Positions 1 through 6,665 of a stretch of 15,548 bases of DNA are shown here, piece after piece (position 1 is the stretch's first letter; each line of letters opens with the position of its first letter). The notes under the pieces are model-generated. The model saw only the letters and a list, made by a program, of their open reading frames with translations, made no database searches and was not told the origin of the DNA. Source of the stretch: Candidatus Neoanaerotignum tabaqchaliae (GTDB lineage Bacteria > Bacillota > Clostridia > Lachnospirales > Anaerotignaceae); assembly GCA_904420235.1 (NCBI GenBank), contig CAJFUS010000184.1, positions 1 to 15,548 on the forward strand. Direction: 5' to 3'. Position numbers and translations under genes: made by a program.

Positions 1-420
1 AGGGATACGGCATACAAAGCTCTTCAAGTTAAGGAAAGGCTTACAAACAGCCTGTCGAGGGAACCGAAAATAGACGAGATAGCCAAGGAGCTTGACATGG
101 ACAAAAGCGACATTATTATGGCTCTTGACGCCATACAGGAGCCGATGTCTCTTTATGAGCCGGTTTTTCACGATGGCGGCGACACTCTTTATGTTATGGA
201 CCAAATAAGTGATGAAAAAAACAAAGATATGAAGTGGCTTGACAACATATCCATATCACAGGCTATGGGTCATCTTTCGGAAAGGGAAAAGCACATACTG
301 GGCCTTAGGTTTTTTGAGGGCAAAACACAAATGGAGGTAAGCAGTGAGGTTGGCATAAGCCAGGCACAGGTATCTCGCCTTGAAAAAAGCGCCCTTAAGC
401 ATATGAGAAAATTTATGTAA
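1..420 (+). CDS. sigG: RNA polymerase sporulation sigma factor SigG, 3' part only
   Basis: The reading frame is open from the first base, so the 5' part lies outside the window; 139 C-terminal residues are visible. They begin just after region 2.4 (RDTAYKALQV) and cover region 3 and region 4. Hallmarks are the stretch SLYEPVFHDGGD followed by YVMDQISDEKNKD, then EREKHILGLRFFEGKTQMEV and the helix-turn-helix ISQAQVSRLEK, all typical of sigma-G. The family member is about 255-260 residues, so roughly 120 are missing. Sigma-G directs late gene expression in the forespore after engulfment. In most spore formers sigG follows spoIIGA-sigE, which would then lie just left of the window (inference). 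No terminator is seen between its stop and the next promoter at 436. A sigma-F identity is excluded because a complete sigF is present at 2448-3158. Confidence 0.93.
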   Translation, partial: RDTAYKALQVKERLTNSLSREPKIDEIAKELDMDKSDIIMALDAIQEPMSLYEPVFHDGGDTLYVMDQISDEKNKDMKWLDNISISQAMGHLSEREKHILGLRFFEGKTQMEVSSEVGISQAQVSRLEKSALKHMRKFM

Positions 421-435
421 AAATTTAACTGTTAA

Positions 436-464
436 TGGACAAAGCCTTCGTTAGGTTGTATACT
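436..464 (+). promoter_or_regulatory. Sigma-A type promoter for the MaoC/isochorismatase pair
   Basis: A -35 box TGGACA (436-441) and a -10 box TATACT (459-464) are separated by exactly 17 bp. Each box matches the consensus at five of six positions. The start would be near 471, leaving a leader of about 23 nt before the ATG at 494. This suggests that the following genes are expressed vegetatively and independently of sigG. Confidence 0.7.
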
Positions 465-493
465 GTTTTATATAACTTACCGGAGGTGTTTTT

Positions 494-958
494 ATGTCTG
501 AAAGACTTAATCCCTCAAGCCTTAACATGAAGGGATACAGCATTGACGAGATTTATATAGGCCAAAAGGCCAGCTTCACAAAAACAATAACGGAGCACGA
601 TGTTTACACTTTTGCCGGACTGTGCTGCGATTTTAACCCGCTGCATGTTAACGCTGAATATGCCAAAGAGTCGCGCTTTGGCGAAAGAATAGCCCACGGA
701 ATGCTTACGGCCTCCCTTTACTCAACAATTATAGGCATGTGCATACCGGGTGCGGACGCCATATTCCTTGGGCAAAGCTGCCGTTTTGTGCGTCCTGTAA
801 AGTTTGGCGACACGGTTACCATAAACGCCGAAGTTATTAATATAAGAAAAGAAAAAAGAATAGTTACCCTTAAAATGACCATTGTTAACCAAAGAGGCGA
901 AATCGTTATAGAAGGCGACGCAACAGCAATGGCAAATAAGGGACTTGAACAGGTGTGA
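494..958 (+). CDS. MaoC-family (R)-specific enoyl-CoA hydratase-like protein
   Basis: A 154-residue single hot-dog-fold protein of the MaoC/PhaJ type. The hydratase motif is visible as D46-FNPLH51, with the Asp and His five residues apart as in PhaJ, followed by the conserved AHGML (residues 67-71). Family members add water to trans-2-enoyl-CoA to give (R)-3-hydroxyacyl-CoA, in the cytoplasm. The substrate here is unknown; related proteins are also annotated as 3-hydroxybutyryl-CoA dehydratases. The start is supported by GGAGG at 482-486, 7 nt upstream. The stop is 13 nt before the next gene and the two share a promoter and terminator, so they are probably one operon. There is no neighbouring PHA synthase, thiolase or acyl-CoA dehydrogenase that would reveal the pathway. 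Confidence 0.88.
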   Translation: MSERLNPSSLNMKGYSIDEIYIGQKASFTKTITEHDVYTFAGLCCDFNPLHVNAEYAKESRFGERIAHGMLTASLYSTIIGMCIPGADAIFLGQSCRFVRPVKFGDTVTINAEVINIRKEKRIVTLKMTIVNQRGEIVIEGDATAMANKGLEQV

Positions 959-971
959 AAGGAGATTTTTT

Positions 972-1514
972 ATGAAAATAGTACCGGAAGAAACATTGGC
1001 CCTTGTAATTGACTATCAAGAAAAACTTATACCGGCCATAAACAACAATAAAGAGCTTATAGAAAAATCATCAATACTTATTAGAGGCTTAAGAGAGCTT
1101 GAAGTGCCTATAATTGTTTCGCAGCAATACACAAAGGGACTTGGAAACACTGTTGAGCCGATAGCTGAGGCTTTGGGCGAGTTTGAGCCTTTTGACAAAA
1201 AAAGCTTCAGCCTTATGGGAGACGACGACATATGCAGAGCCATAAGGCTTATGGGCAAAAGCAATGTTATATTATGCGGCGCCGAGGCTCATATATGCGT
1301 TCTTCAAACTGCCCTTGACCTTATAGACGAGGGGTATAACGTGCTTATTGTTGAGGACTGCGTTGGCTCAAGAAAGCCCAACGACAAAAAGTTTGCCTGC
1401 AAAAGAGCTGTTCAGGAGGGAGCCGTGCTTACAACCTACGAGGCTGTGCTTTACGAGCTTACAGGCGGGGCCGAAAGCGAACACTTTAAGGCCATATCGA
1501 AACTTACAAAATAA
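972..1514 (+). CDS. Isochorismatase-family cysteine hydrolase
   Basis: A 180-residue cytoplasmic protein with the isochorismatase-like fold. The family triad can be placed at Asp14 (LVIDYQ), Lys77 (DKKSFS) and Cys109 (GAEAHICV). The length and single domain match small YcaC/nicotinamidase-like hydrolases. True isochorismatases are usually longer and carry extra domains. The family cleaves C-N or ester/ether bonds in small molecules; the substrate cannot be read from the sequence. The ATG at 972 is preferred over an upstream ATG at 945, because AAAGGAG at 958-964 lies 7 nt before it and the nine extra residues (MNRCERRFF) would overlap the upstream gene and are not family-like. It is co-transcribed with the MaoC gene and followed by a terminator at 1530. 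Confidence 0.85.
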   Translation: MKIVPEETLALVIDYQEKLIPAINNNKELIEKSSILIRGLRELEVPIIVSQQYTKGLGNTVEPIAEALGEFEPFDKKSFSLMGDDDICRAIRLMGKSNVILCGAEAHICVLQTALDLIDEGYNVLIVEDCVGSRKPNDKKFACKRAVQEGAVLTTYEAVLYELTGGAESEHFKAISKLTK

Positions 1515-1529
1515 CATATATTTTTTACG

Positions 1530-1555
1530 GACAGGCAAAAAGCCTGTCTTTTTTT
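1530..1555 (+). terminator. Rho-independent terminator after the isochorismatase gene
   Basis: A perfect 7-bp stem GACAGGC (1530-1536) / GCCTGTC (1542-1548) with an AAAAA loop is followed by seven T residues. It lies 16 nt after the stop codon and separates the metabolic unit from the spoIIA operon. Confidence 0.9.
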
Positions 1556-1579
1556 GTATTAATTTAACGCACGATTTGT

Positions 1580-1609
1580 GAAGGAAACAAGGCTTTTTAA
1601 CAGAAAAAA
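1580..1609 (+). promoter_or_regulatory. Candidate sigma-H promoter of the spoIIA operon
   Basis: The -35 element GAAGGAAAC (1580-1588) fits RnAGGAWWW with one mismatch. After 11 bp, ACAGAAAAA (1601 is the central c; element 1600-1608) fits RnnGAATWW with one mismatch. The start would be near 1616, about 39 nt before spoIIAA. Control of spoIIA by sigma-H with Spo0A is established in Bacillus and clostridia. No convincing Spo0A box was found by eye. Confidence 0.6.
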
Positions 1610-1654
1610 TTTATTAAGCTAAAGTTTTTATATCAGAAAGGGGAATTAAACCAC

Positions 1655-1990
1655 ATGAGCGTGGAATTTAAAGTTATAAACAGCAGTCTTATTGTTAACA
1701 TAAACAGTGAGATTGACCACCATTTTGTTGATGAAACAAAAAAACTTATAGACAAGAAGGCCTCTGAAAGCGGCGTTAAAAACATAGTTTTTAATTTTGA
1801 GAATGTGGACTTTATGGACAGCGCTGGAATAGGCATGATTATAGGCCGGTATAAATTCACAACCCAAAAGGGCGGAATTACATCGGTGGCCTGTTTAAGC
1901 GAAAATCTTAAAAGGATAATGATGATTTCGGGACTTTACAGAATAATAAAAATATACAACTCGGTAGAGGAAGCCTCAAGGGCTGTTTAA
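1655..1990 (+). CDS. spoIIAA: Anti-sigma F factor antagonist SpoIIAA
   Basis: A 111-residue STAS-domain protein. The phosphorylation loop is clear as FMDSAGIGMIIGRY, with Ser56 corresponding to the serine phosphorylated by SpoIIAB (Ser58 in B. subtilis). Dephosphorylated SpoIIAA binds the SpoIIAB-sigma-F complex and frees sigma-F in the forespore; SpoIIAB kinase inactivates it and the SpoIIE phosphatase reactivates it (established knowledge; spoIIE is not in the window). The start at 1655 follows AAAGGGGAA at about 1638-1645. It is the first gene of the three-gene spoIIA operon, 17 nt from spoIIAB, behind a sigma-H-like promoter. Length and motifs are normal for the family. Confidence 0.96.
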   Translation: MSVEFKVINSSLIVNINSEIDHHFVDETKKLIDKKASESGVKNIVFNFENVDFMDSAGIGMIIGRYKFTTQKGGITSVACLSENLKRIMMISGLYRIIKIYNSVEEASRAV

Positions 1991-2007
1991 TTTAAGGAGG
2001 CGTTTTT

Positions 2008-2442
2008 ATGTATGACAATGAAATGGCTTTAAGCTTTAGGGCCGTAAGCGCCAATGAGTCTTTTGCCAGAATATCGGTGGCGGCCTTTGCCGTTCAGCTT
2101 GACCCGGCGGTTTCAGAAATAACTGAAATAAAAACCGCCGTGTCCGAGGCCGTTACAAACTCTATAATACACGCTTATGACGATTCTGACGGGTTTGTTC
2201 ATTTGTGGTGCGGAATAAAGGAAAATAAACTTTACATAAAAATATCAGATGACGGAAAGGGAATAAAAGACATACATATGGCCATGGAGCCGCTTTTTAC
2301 AACTAAACCGGAGCAGGAAAGGAGCGGCCTTGGCTTTACAATAATGCAGAGCTTTATGGACGAGATAGACGTTAAATCTGAGTTTGGCAAAGGCACACTT
2401 GTGTCTATGTCAAAAACCATAAGCCCGCAGTCCGGCAGGTGA
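2008..2442 (+). CDS. spoIIAB: Anti-sigma F factor and serine kinase SpoIIAB
   Basis: A 144-residue GHKL-type ATPase that inhibits sigma-F and phosphorylates SpoIIAA. The ATP-binding boxes are in order: N box with Glu47 and Asn51 in VSEAVTNSIIHAY, G1 box SDDGKGI (80-86), lid TTKPEQE, and G2 box RSGLGF (105-110). Arg21 in ESFAR aligns with the residue that contacts both sigma-F and SpoIIAA in Bacillus proteins. The start at 2008 has TAAGGAGG at 1993-2000. Its TGA at 2440-2442 lies only 5 nt before the preferred sigF ATG, so the two proteins are probably translated in coupled fashion, keeping inhibitor and target balanced. Nothing is missing or unusual. Confidence 0.96.
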   Translation: MYDNEMALSFRAVSANESFARISVAAFAVQLDPAVSEITEIKTAVSEAVTNSIIHAYDDSDGFVHLWCGIKENKLYIKISDDGKGIKDIHMAMEPLFTTKPEQERSGLGFTIMQSFMDEIDVKSEFGKGTLVSMSKTISPQSGR

Positions 2443-2447
2443 TATTA

Positions 2448-3158
2448 ATGGACGATATGTCCGAGCTTATTAAAAGGGCACAAAACGGAGATGATGAGGC
2501 GAAAGCCGAGATTATAAGCAAAAATTCCGGGTTAATATGGAGTGTGGTTAAAAAATTTACCGGCAGAGGCTATGACGGCGAGGACCTTTTTCAAACGGGA
2601 GCCGTGGGCCTTATAAAAAGCATATACAGGTTCAATCCCGATTTTGGGGTTAAATTCTCAACCTACGCAGTGCCTATGATAATAGGCGAGATAAAAAGGT
2701 TTTTAAGGGACGACGGAATAATTAAAGTTAGCCGGAAAACAAAAACATTGGCCGTTAAAGCAAGGCTTTTCAGCCAGTCCTACTATATAAAAAACGGAAA
2801 AGCGCCTACGGTTAGGGAAATGTGCGATGAACTTGAGGTAAACGAGGACGAGCTTTTGCCGGCTCTTGAATCCTCCCTTGAGGTTGAATCTCTTTACCAA
2901 AAAATAACTTTGCCCAATTCAACAGACGATGTTTTTCTTATTGACCGGTTTAATGCTGATAAAGGCAGTGATGATGAGCTTATGCTTTTAAGAACCGCCC
3001 TTAACGAGTTGGAGGCCGAGGAAAAGCAGATAATAATGATGAGATATTTTGATGACAGAACACAAAGCGAAATAGGCAAAAGGCTTAACCGCTCTCAAGT
3101 TCAGGTATCAAGAATGGAAAAAAAGATACTATGTAAAATAAAAGAAAAACTGGTTTAA
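2448..3158 (+). CDS. sigF: RNA polymerase sporulation sigma factor SigF
   Basis: A 236-residue sigma-70 family protein, the first forespore-specific sigma factor. Region 2 holds DLFQTGAVGLIKSIYRF (46-62) and FSTYAVPMIIGEIKRF (70-85), which bind core polymerase and the -10 element. Region 3 follows at about 115-150. Region 4 ends in the helix-turn-helix RTQSEIGKRLNRSQVQVSRM (204-223). The position after spoIIAA-spoIIAB identifies it. Three starts are possible: GTG 2439 (overlapping the spoIIAB stop), ATG 2448 and ATG 2457. ATG 2448 is chosen because AGGTGA at 2437-2442 lies 5 nt upstream of it. No clear terminator follows; the next promoter starts about 35 nt after the stop. Confidence 0.95.
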   Translation: MDDMSELIKRAQNGDDEAKAEIISKNSGLIWSVVKKFTGRGYDGEDLFQTGAVGLIKSIYRFNPDFGVKFSTYAVPMIIGEIKRFLRDDGIIKVSRKTKTLAVKARLFSQSYYIKNGKAPTVREMCDELEVNEDELLPALESSLEVESLYQKITLPNSTDDVFLIDRFNADKGSDDELMLLRTALNELEAEEKQIIMMRYFDDRTQSEIGKRLNRSQVQVSRMEKKILCKIKEKLV

Positions 3159-3192
3159 TTTTTTATTGATACTGTTTAAAAACGTTCCATTA

Positions 3193-3201
3193 TGCTATAA
3201 T
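3193..3201 (+). promoter_or_regulatory. Extended -10 promoter before zapA
   Basis: A perfect extended -10, TGCTATAAT (TGn plus TATAAT), lies 49 nt before the zapA ATG. The -35 region at the proper distance (TGTTTA, 3173-3178) is poor; TTGATA at 3166-3171 is a better box but is 24 bp away. Extended -10 promoters can do without a good -35. It would make zapA and the genes after it independent of the spoIIA operon. Confidence 0.6.
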
Positions 3202-3249
3202 AAAAAAATATATCATGATTTTTGTTATTTTAGGAAAGGAATGTTTTTA

Positions 3250-4209
3250 ATGGCGTATAAGAATGTGGTTTCTGTAAAAGTTTGCGGAAGAACCATGACT
3301 CTTACAGGCAATGAATCGGTTGAGTATATAACAAGGGTTGCCAATTATATTGAGGAAAAGGCCGCTATGCTCAGAAACAGCGACAGCTCAAAAAATCTGA
3401 GTGCTACTATGGTGTCGGTTCTTACATCAATAAACATAGCCGACGATTATTTTAAGGCTCTTGAGGAAATTGAGGAACTTAAAAAAATGAAGGGCATAAG
3501 CGTCAGCGTATCAAATGACGGTCAAAAAATGGTCAGCCTTGAGGAATATGAGGCTGTTAAAAAGCAGAACAAAAAGCTTAAAGCTGACGCCGACGAACTT
3601 ACAAAGGCCGTTGAGGAAAAAGTGAGTGAGCTTGAAAACGTTAATTCAAGGCTTGAAAAAGAGGTTTCGGAACTTAAGGCCAATATGGAAAAAGTTAAAG
3701 ATGAAAACTTACAGCTTAGGCTTAAGGCTGAGAGTCTTGAGAATGATAAAAAAGAAATATCCGATAAGAACGAGAGATTTGTTATTGAAAACAGTGTGTT
3801 AAGGTCGGAGAAAAACCGTCTTGAAACTGAAAACAGCAGCCTAAAGACGGAAAGCGAGAACCTTAAAGGCCAAGTTAACGGTCTTAAGGCCGACAATGAA
3901 AAATTGACTGAGGAAAAATCAAATGCTGAAAGTTCCAATGAGGATATTAAAAACAAAGACGTCCAGATTGAGGAGCTTAAAAAGGAGTTGGAAAATTCGG
4001 CGGCATTGTATGACGAGCTTAATAAAAAATTCGGCGCTCTTCAGGAGGACAATATTAAAAAAATAGCCCAAATAAACCACCTTAAATCTATGGAAAGCCG
4101 TTTTTTAGAATTTGAGAAAAAAATGAAGGAACAAAAAGAAATTCCTTCTGAAACAGGCGGTAAAAAAGCGCCTTCCCAAACGGGGCAGAACTATTACAAA
4201 CGGATTTAA
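3250..4209 (+). CDS. zapA: ZapA-like cell division protein with a very long coiled coil
   Basis: The N-terminal ~85 residues fit ZapA, which bundles FtsZ protofilaments at the Z-ring: MAYKNVVSVKVCGRTMTLTG, then ESVEYITRVANYIEEK and a helical stretch ending near IEELKK. The remaining residues to 319 are a highly charged, almost uninterrupted heptad-rich coiled coil (about 100-300, rich in EKL/ENL/LKAE repeats) and a short polar tail ending NYYKRI. ZapA of B. subtilis is only 85 residues, so about 230 residues are added here. The start at 3250 is preferred: AAAGGA at 3235-3240 lies 9 nt upstream. An ATG at 3241 directly abuts that site, and longer in-frame extensions to 3166 run over the promoter. 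It is the first gene of an operon with a U32 protein, a SEDS polymerase and a PBP. The ZapA assignment is firm for the N-terminal domain; the tail's role is unknown. Confidence 0.82.
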   Translation: MAYKNVVSVKVCGRTMTLTGNESVEYITRVANYIEEKAAMLRNSDSSKNLSATMVSVLTSINIADDYFKALEEIEELKKMKGISVSVSNDGQKMVSLEEYEAVKKQNKKLKADADELTKAVEEKVSELENVNSRLEKEVSELKANMEKVKDENLQLRLKAESLENDKKEISDKNERFVIENSVLRSEKNRLETENSSLKTESENLKGQVNGLKADNEKLTEEKSNAESSNEDIKNKDVQIEELKKELENSAALYDELNKKFGALQEDNIKKIAQINHLKSMESRFLEFEKKMKEQKEIPSETGGKKAPSQTGQNYYKRI

Positions 4210-4231
4210 CTTTTAAGGAGGATTTTATTAT

Positions 4232-6655
4232 ATGTCTTCTGTTATAAAGCCGGAGCTGCTTTCTCCGGCCGGAAACATGGAAAGCGTTAGAGCTGCTGTT
4301 AATAACGGCTGCGATGCCGTTTACATAGGCGGCAAAAATTTCAGTGCAAGAGCCTATGCCGGAAATTTTGACATTGACGAGATAGAGCAAGTCTGCGACT
4401 ATTGTCATCTTAGAAATGTTAAGGTTTACGCCGCCGTAAACACCATATATAAAAATGAGGAGCTTAAAAGTCTTTTAAGCTATGTGTCGTCTCTTTCAAG
4501 GATAGGCGTTGACGCCCTTATAATGCAGGATTTGGGAGCCGCAAAAGCTGTTAGGGAAAGGTTCGACATACCTATAAACGCCAGCACTCAGCTTACGGCA
4601 AACAGCCTTAACGAGGTGCAGGCCCTTATGGATTTCGGCTTCTCAAGGGTTATTTTAAGCAGGGAGCTTTCGTTAGATGAAATAGAATATATAGCCCAAA
4701 ATTGTTCGGGCGAGATAGAAACATTTATACATGGCGCTCTTTGCGTATGCTACTCGGGTCAATGCCTTATGAGCAGCATGCTTGGGGGACGAAGCGGAAA
4801 CAGAGGCAAATGCGCCCAAACATGCAGGCTGCCCTATACATTAATTAACGGCTATAACAAAATAAAAGAAGGCTATCTTTTAAGCACAAAGGATATAGAA
4901 ACAGTTACTATACTTCCGCAGCTTATAAAGGCCGGAATATCGTCTTTTAAAATAGAGGGAAGAATGAAAAGTCCGGAATATGTGGCGGGAGTTACCGGAA
5001 TATACAGAAAATACATAGACAAATGTTTTGATAATATTGAAAATTACGAGGTCGACAAGGAGGATTTTAAAAAGCTTCTTCAGCTTTTCAACAGAGGCGG
5101 TTTTTCGGAAGGATATTACAACACCCATTCCGGAAGCAGCATGATGAGCGTTGAGCGGCCCAAAAGCTGGGGCCTTAAAGTTGGCCTTGTTGACAAATAC
5201 AATCCCAAAAACGGCTGGGTGTCAATTAGAACAAGAGAGGCATTGCATCCCGGCGACGGAATAGAAATATGGACAAGTAAAGAGCCTCACGCCGGAAGCA
5301 ACATAAATAAAGCTTCAAAGGCCGGCGAGGTTATAAGCCTTCAAATAAAAGGCGATATATCTAAAAACGATGTTGTTTACAGAACAAGAGACAAGGTTCT
5401 TGAGGACGAGCTTAAGAAAACTTTTGAAAAGGATACAAGAACAAAAGAAATATACGCCGAAGGGATTTTTGTTGATGGAAAACCATCGTCACTTAAGCTG
5501 TATGACGAGGCCGGAAATAGTGTTTTTGTTAAGGGCGATATTGTTTCAAGAGCCGAAAATCAGCCGGTTTCCCGTGATAAAATAATTCAGCAGATTAAAA
5601 AGACCGGCGGCACGTCTTTTAAAATATCCGATATTAAGTTGGAAATGTCAGATAATGTATATATCGGAATATCCTCTCTTAACAAGCTGAGACGTGAAGC
5701 TGTTGAGGCCTTGGAGGAAAAAATAATAAATTCATATAAAAGAAAGAATAATACTTTTGTCGGATTTAAACCCAAACATAACGATTTTTCTGAGGAGAAA
5801 AAAATAAATGTTTATGTAAGGAATATGTCCCAGTTTGAGGCGGCTGTTACTCATAAAGGAATAAATATAATATATTTTGAGTTAAGCGGCGGTTTGGGAG
5901 AAAACGCGGATTACTGTTTAAGCCGGTGCCATGAAAATGGCATAAAGCTTTATGCTGGCATACCAAGAATTTACAGAGAATATACAAGAAAAATATATAA
6001 TGACGACTTAGAAAAAGTTGTTAAAAACGGCATTGACGGATTCCTTGTAAGGTCTTACGGTCAATTTGTTGAGTTTAAGAAATTTGGCAAAGAGATTGCT
6101 GTTGATTACAGTACAAACATATACAACATGGCCGACGCTGATTTTTGGAGGGAACAAAAAGCCGAAAGTTTGTGTCTTTCGCCGGAGCTTAACATTAAAG
6201 AGATTAATTCCTTTGCCGATAAGAATATAGAACTTTTGATTTATGGGCACATACCTCTTATGACCACCAACCAATGTCCTATTGGGGCTTATGACGGAGA
6301 AAAGGAGAACGGTATGTTCTGTAAGAAGCGTTTCAGCAAAGACAGTTACTTTCTTAAAGACAGAAAAGGCGAGGATTTTCCAATTATTACGGACTGTCGT
6401 CAATGTGTGTGCCAAATACTTAACGGTAAACCGCTTTTTTTGCTTAAATTTTTTGACCAGATACTTGAAACGCCGTCGGAAAGCCTGAGGCTTATGTTTA
6501 CAACGGAAACGGCAGCGGAAACTGACAACATTATAAAAGCCCATTTTGATATGCTTAAAAATCCGGACAAGCCGTCGGCGGCAGTAAAAAGGCTTATTGC
6601 TCATATGGCGGACAAGGGAAGCACAAGGGGACATTATTTCAGGGGCATAGAATAG
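4232..6655 (+). CDS. U32 family peptidase-like protein, probably RlhA-type RNA hydroxylation factor
   Basis: An 807-residue cytoplasmic protein. The N-terminal domain begins with the family start KPELLSPAGNMES and carries the U32 signature at 163-182 (ETFIHGALCVCYSGQCLMSS). Cys171, Cys178, Cys194 and Cys198 form the conserved four-cysteine set. The middle matches the DUF3656-type insert, and a C-terminal U32-like half contains more cysteines (NQCPIG, then DCRQCVC). This long architecture matches E. coli RlhA, which is needed for 5-hydroxylation of C2501 in 23S rRNA; shorter U32 proteins act on tRNA or were called collagenases. RlhA function is inferred from architecture, so no symbol is given. 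The start has AAGGAGG at 4215-4221, 22 nt after zapA. The zapA-U32 order is, as I recall, common in clostridia. Confidence 0.85.
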   Translation: MSSVIKPELLSPAGNMESVRAAVNNGCDAVYIGGKNFSARAYAGNFDIDEIEQVCDYCHLRNVKVYAAVNTIYKNEELKSLLSYVSSLSRIGVDALIMQDLGAAKAVRERFDIPINASTQLTANSLNEVQALMDFGFSRVILSRELSLDEIEYIAQNCSGEIETFIHGALCVCYSGQCLMSSMLGGRSGNRGKCAQTCRLPYTLINGYNKIKEGYLLSTKDIETVTILPQLIKAGISSFKIEGRMKSPEYVAGVTGIYRKYIDKCFDNIENYEVDKEDFKKLLQLFNRGGFSEGYYNTHSGSSMMSVERPKSWGLKVGLVDKYNPKNGWVSIRTREALHPGDGIEIWTSKEPHAGSNINKASKAGEVISLQIKGDISKNDVVYRTRDKVLEDELKKTFEKDTRTKEIYAEGIFVDGKPSSLKLYDEAGNSVFVKGDIVSRAENQPVSRDKIIQQIKKTGGTSFKISDIKLEMSDNVYIGISSLNKLRREAVEALEEKIINSYKRKNNTFVGFKPKHNDFSEEKKINVYVRNMSQFEAAVTHKGINIIYFELSGGLGENADYCLSRCHENGIKLYAGIPRIYREYTRKIYNDDLEKVVKNGIDGFLVRSYGQFVEFKKFGKEIAVDYSTNIYNMADADFWREQKAESLCLSPELNIKEINSFADKNIELLIYGHIPLMTTNQCPIGAYDGEKENGMFCKKRFSKDSYFLKDRKGEDFPIITDCRQCVCQILNGKPLFLLKFFDQILETPSESLRLMFTTETAAETDNIIKAHFDMLKNPDKPSAAVKRLIAHMADKGSTRGHYFRGIE

Positions 6656-6665
6656 AAGTGACAAG

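Noticed and set aside
945..971. Earlier ATG for the isochorismatase-family gene
   Set aside because: It overlaps the MaoC gene and lacks a ribosome binding site; the site AAAGGAG serves ATG 972.
3166..3249. Possible N-terminal extension of the zapA gene to an upstream start at 3166
   Set aside because: It would be translated through the promoter region, has no ribosome binding site, and the extra residues do not resemble ZapA; ATG 3250 has AAAGGA at proper distance.
3522..3956. Minus-strand open frame of 144 codons opposite zapA
   Set aside because: It is Ser/Leu/Phe-rich, a typical shadow of a Glu/Lys-rich coiled coil in the sense strand, without a start site or family features.
6008..6664. 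Minus-strand open frame of 218 codons opposite the 3' end of the U32 gene
   Set aside because: The sense strand codes for conserved U32 cysteine motifs here; the antisense product is basic, low in recognisable features and not preceded by a promoter.
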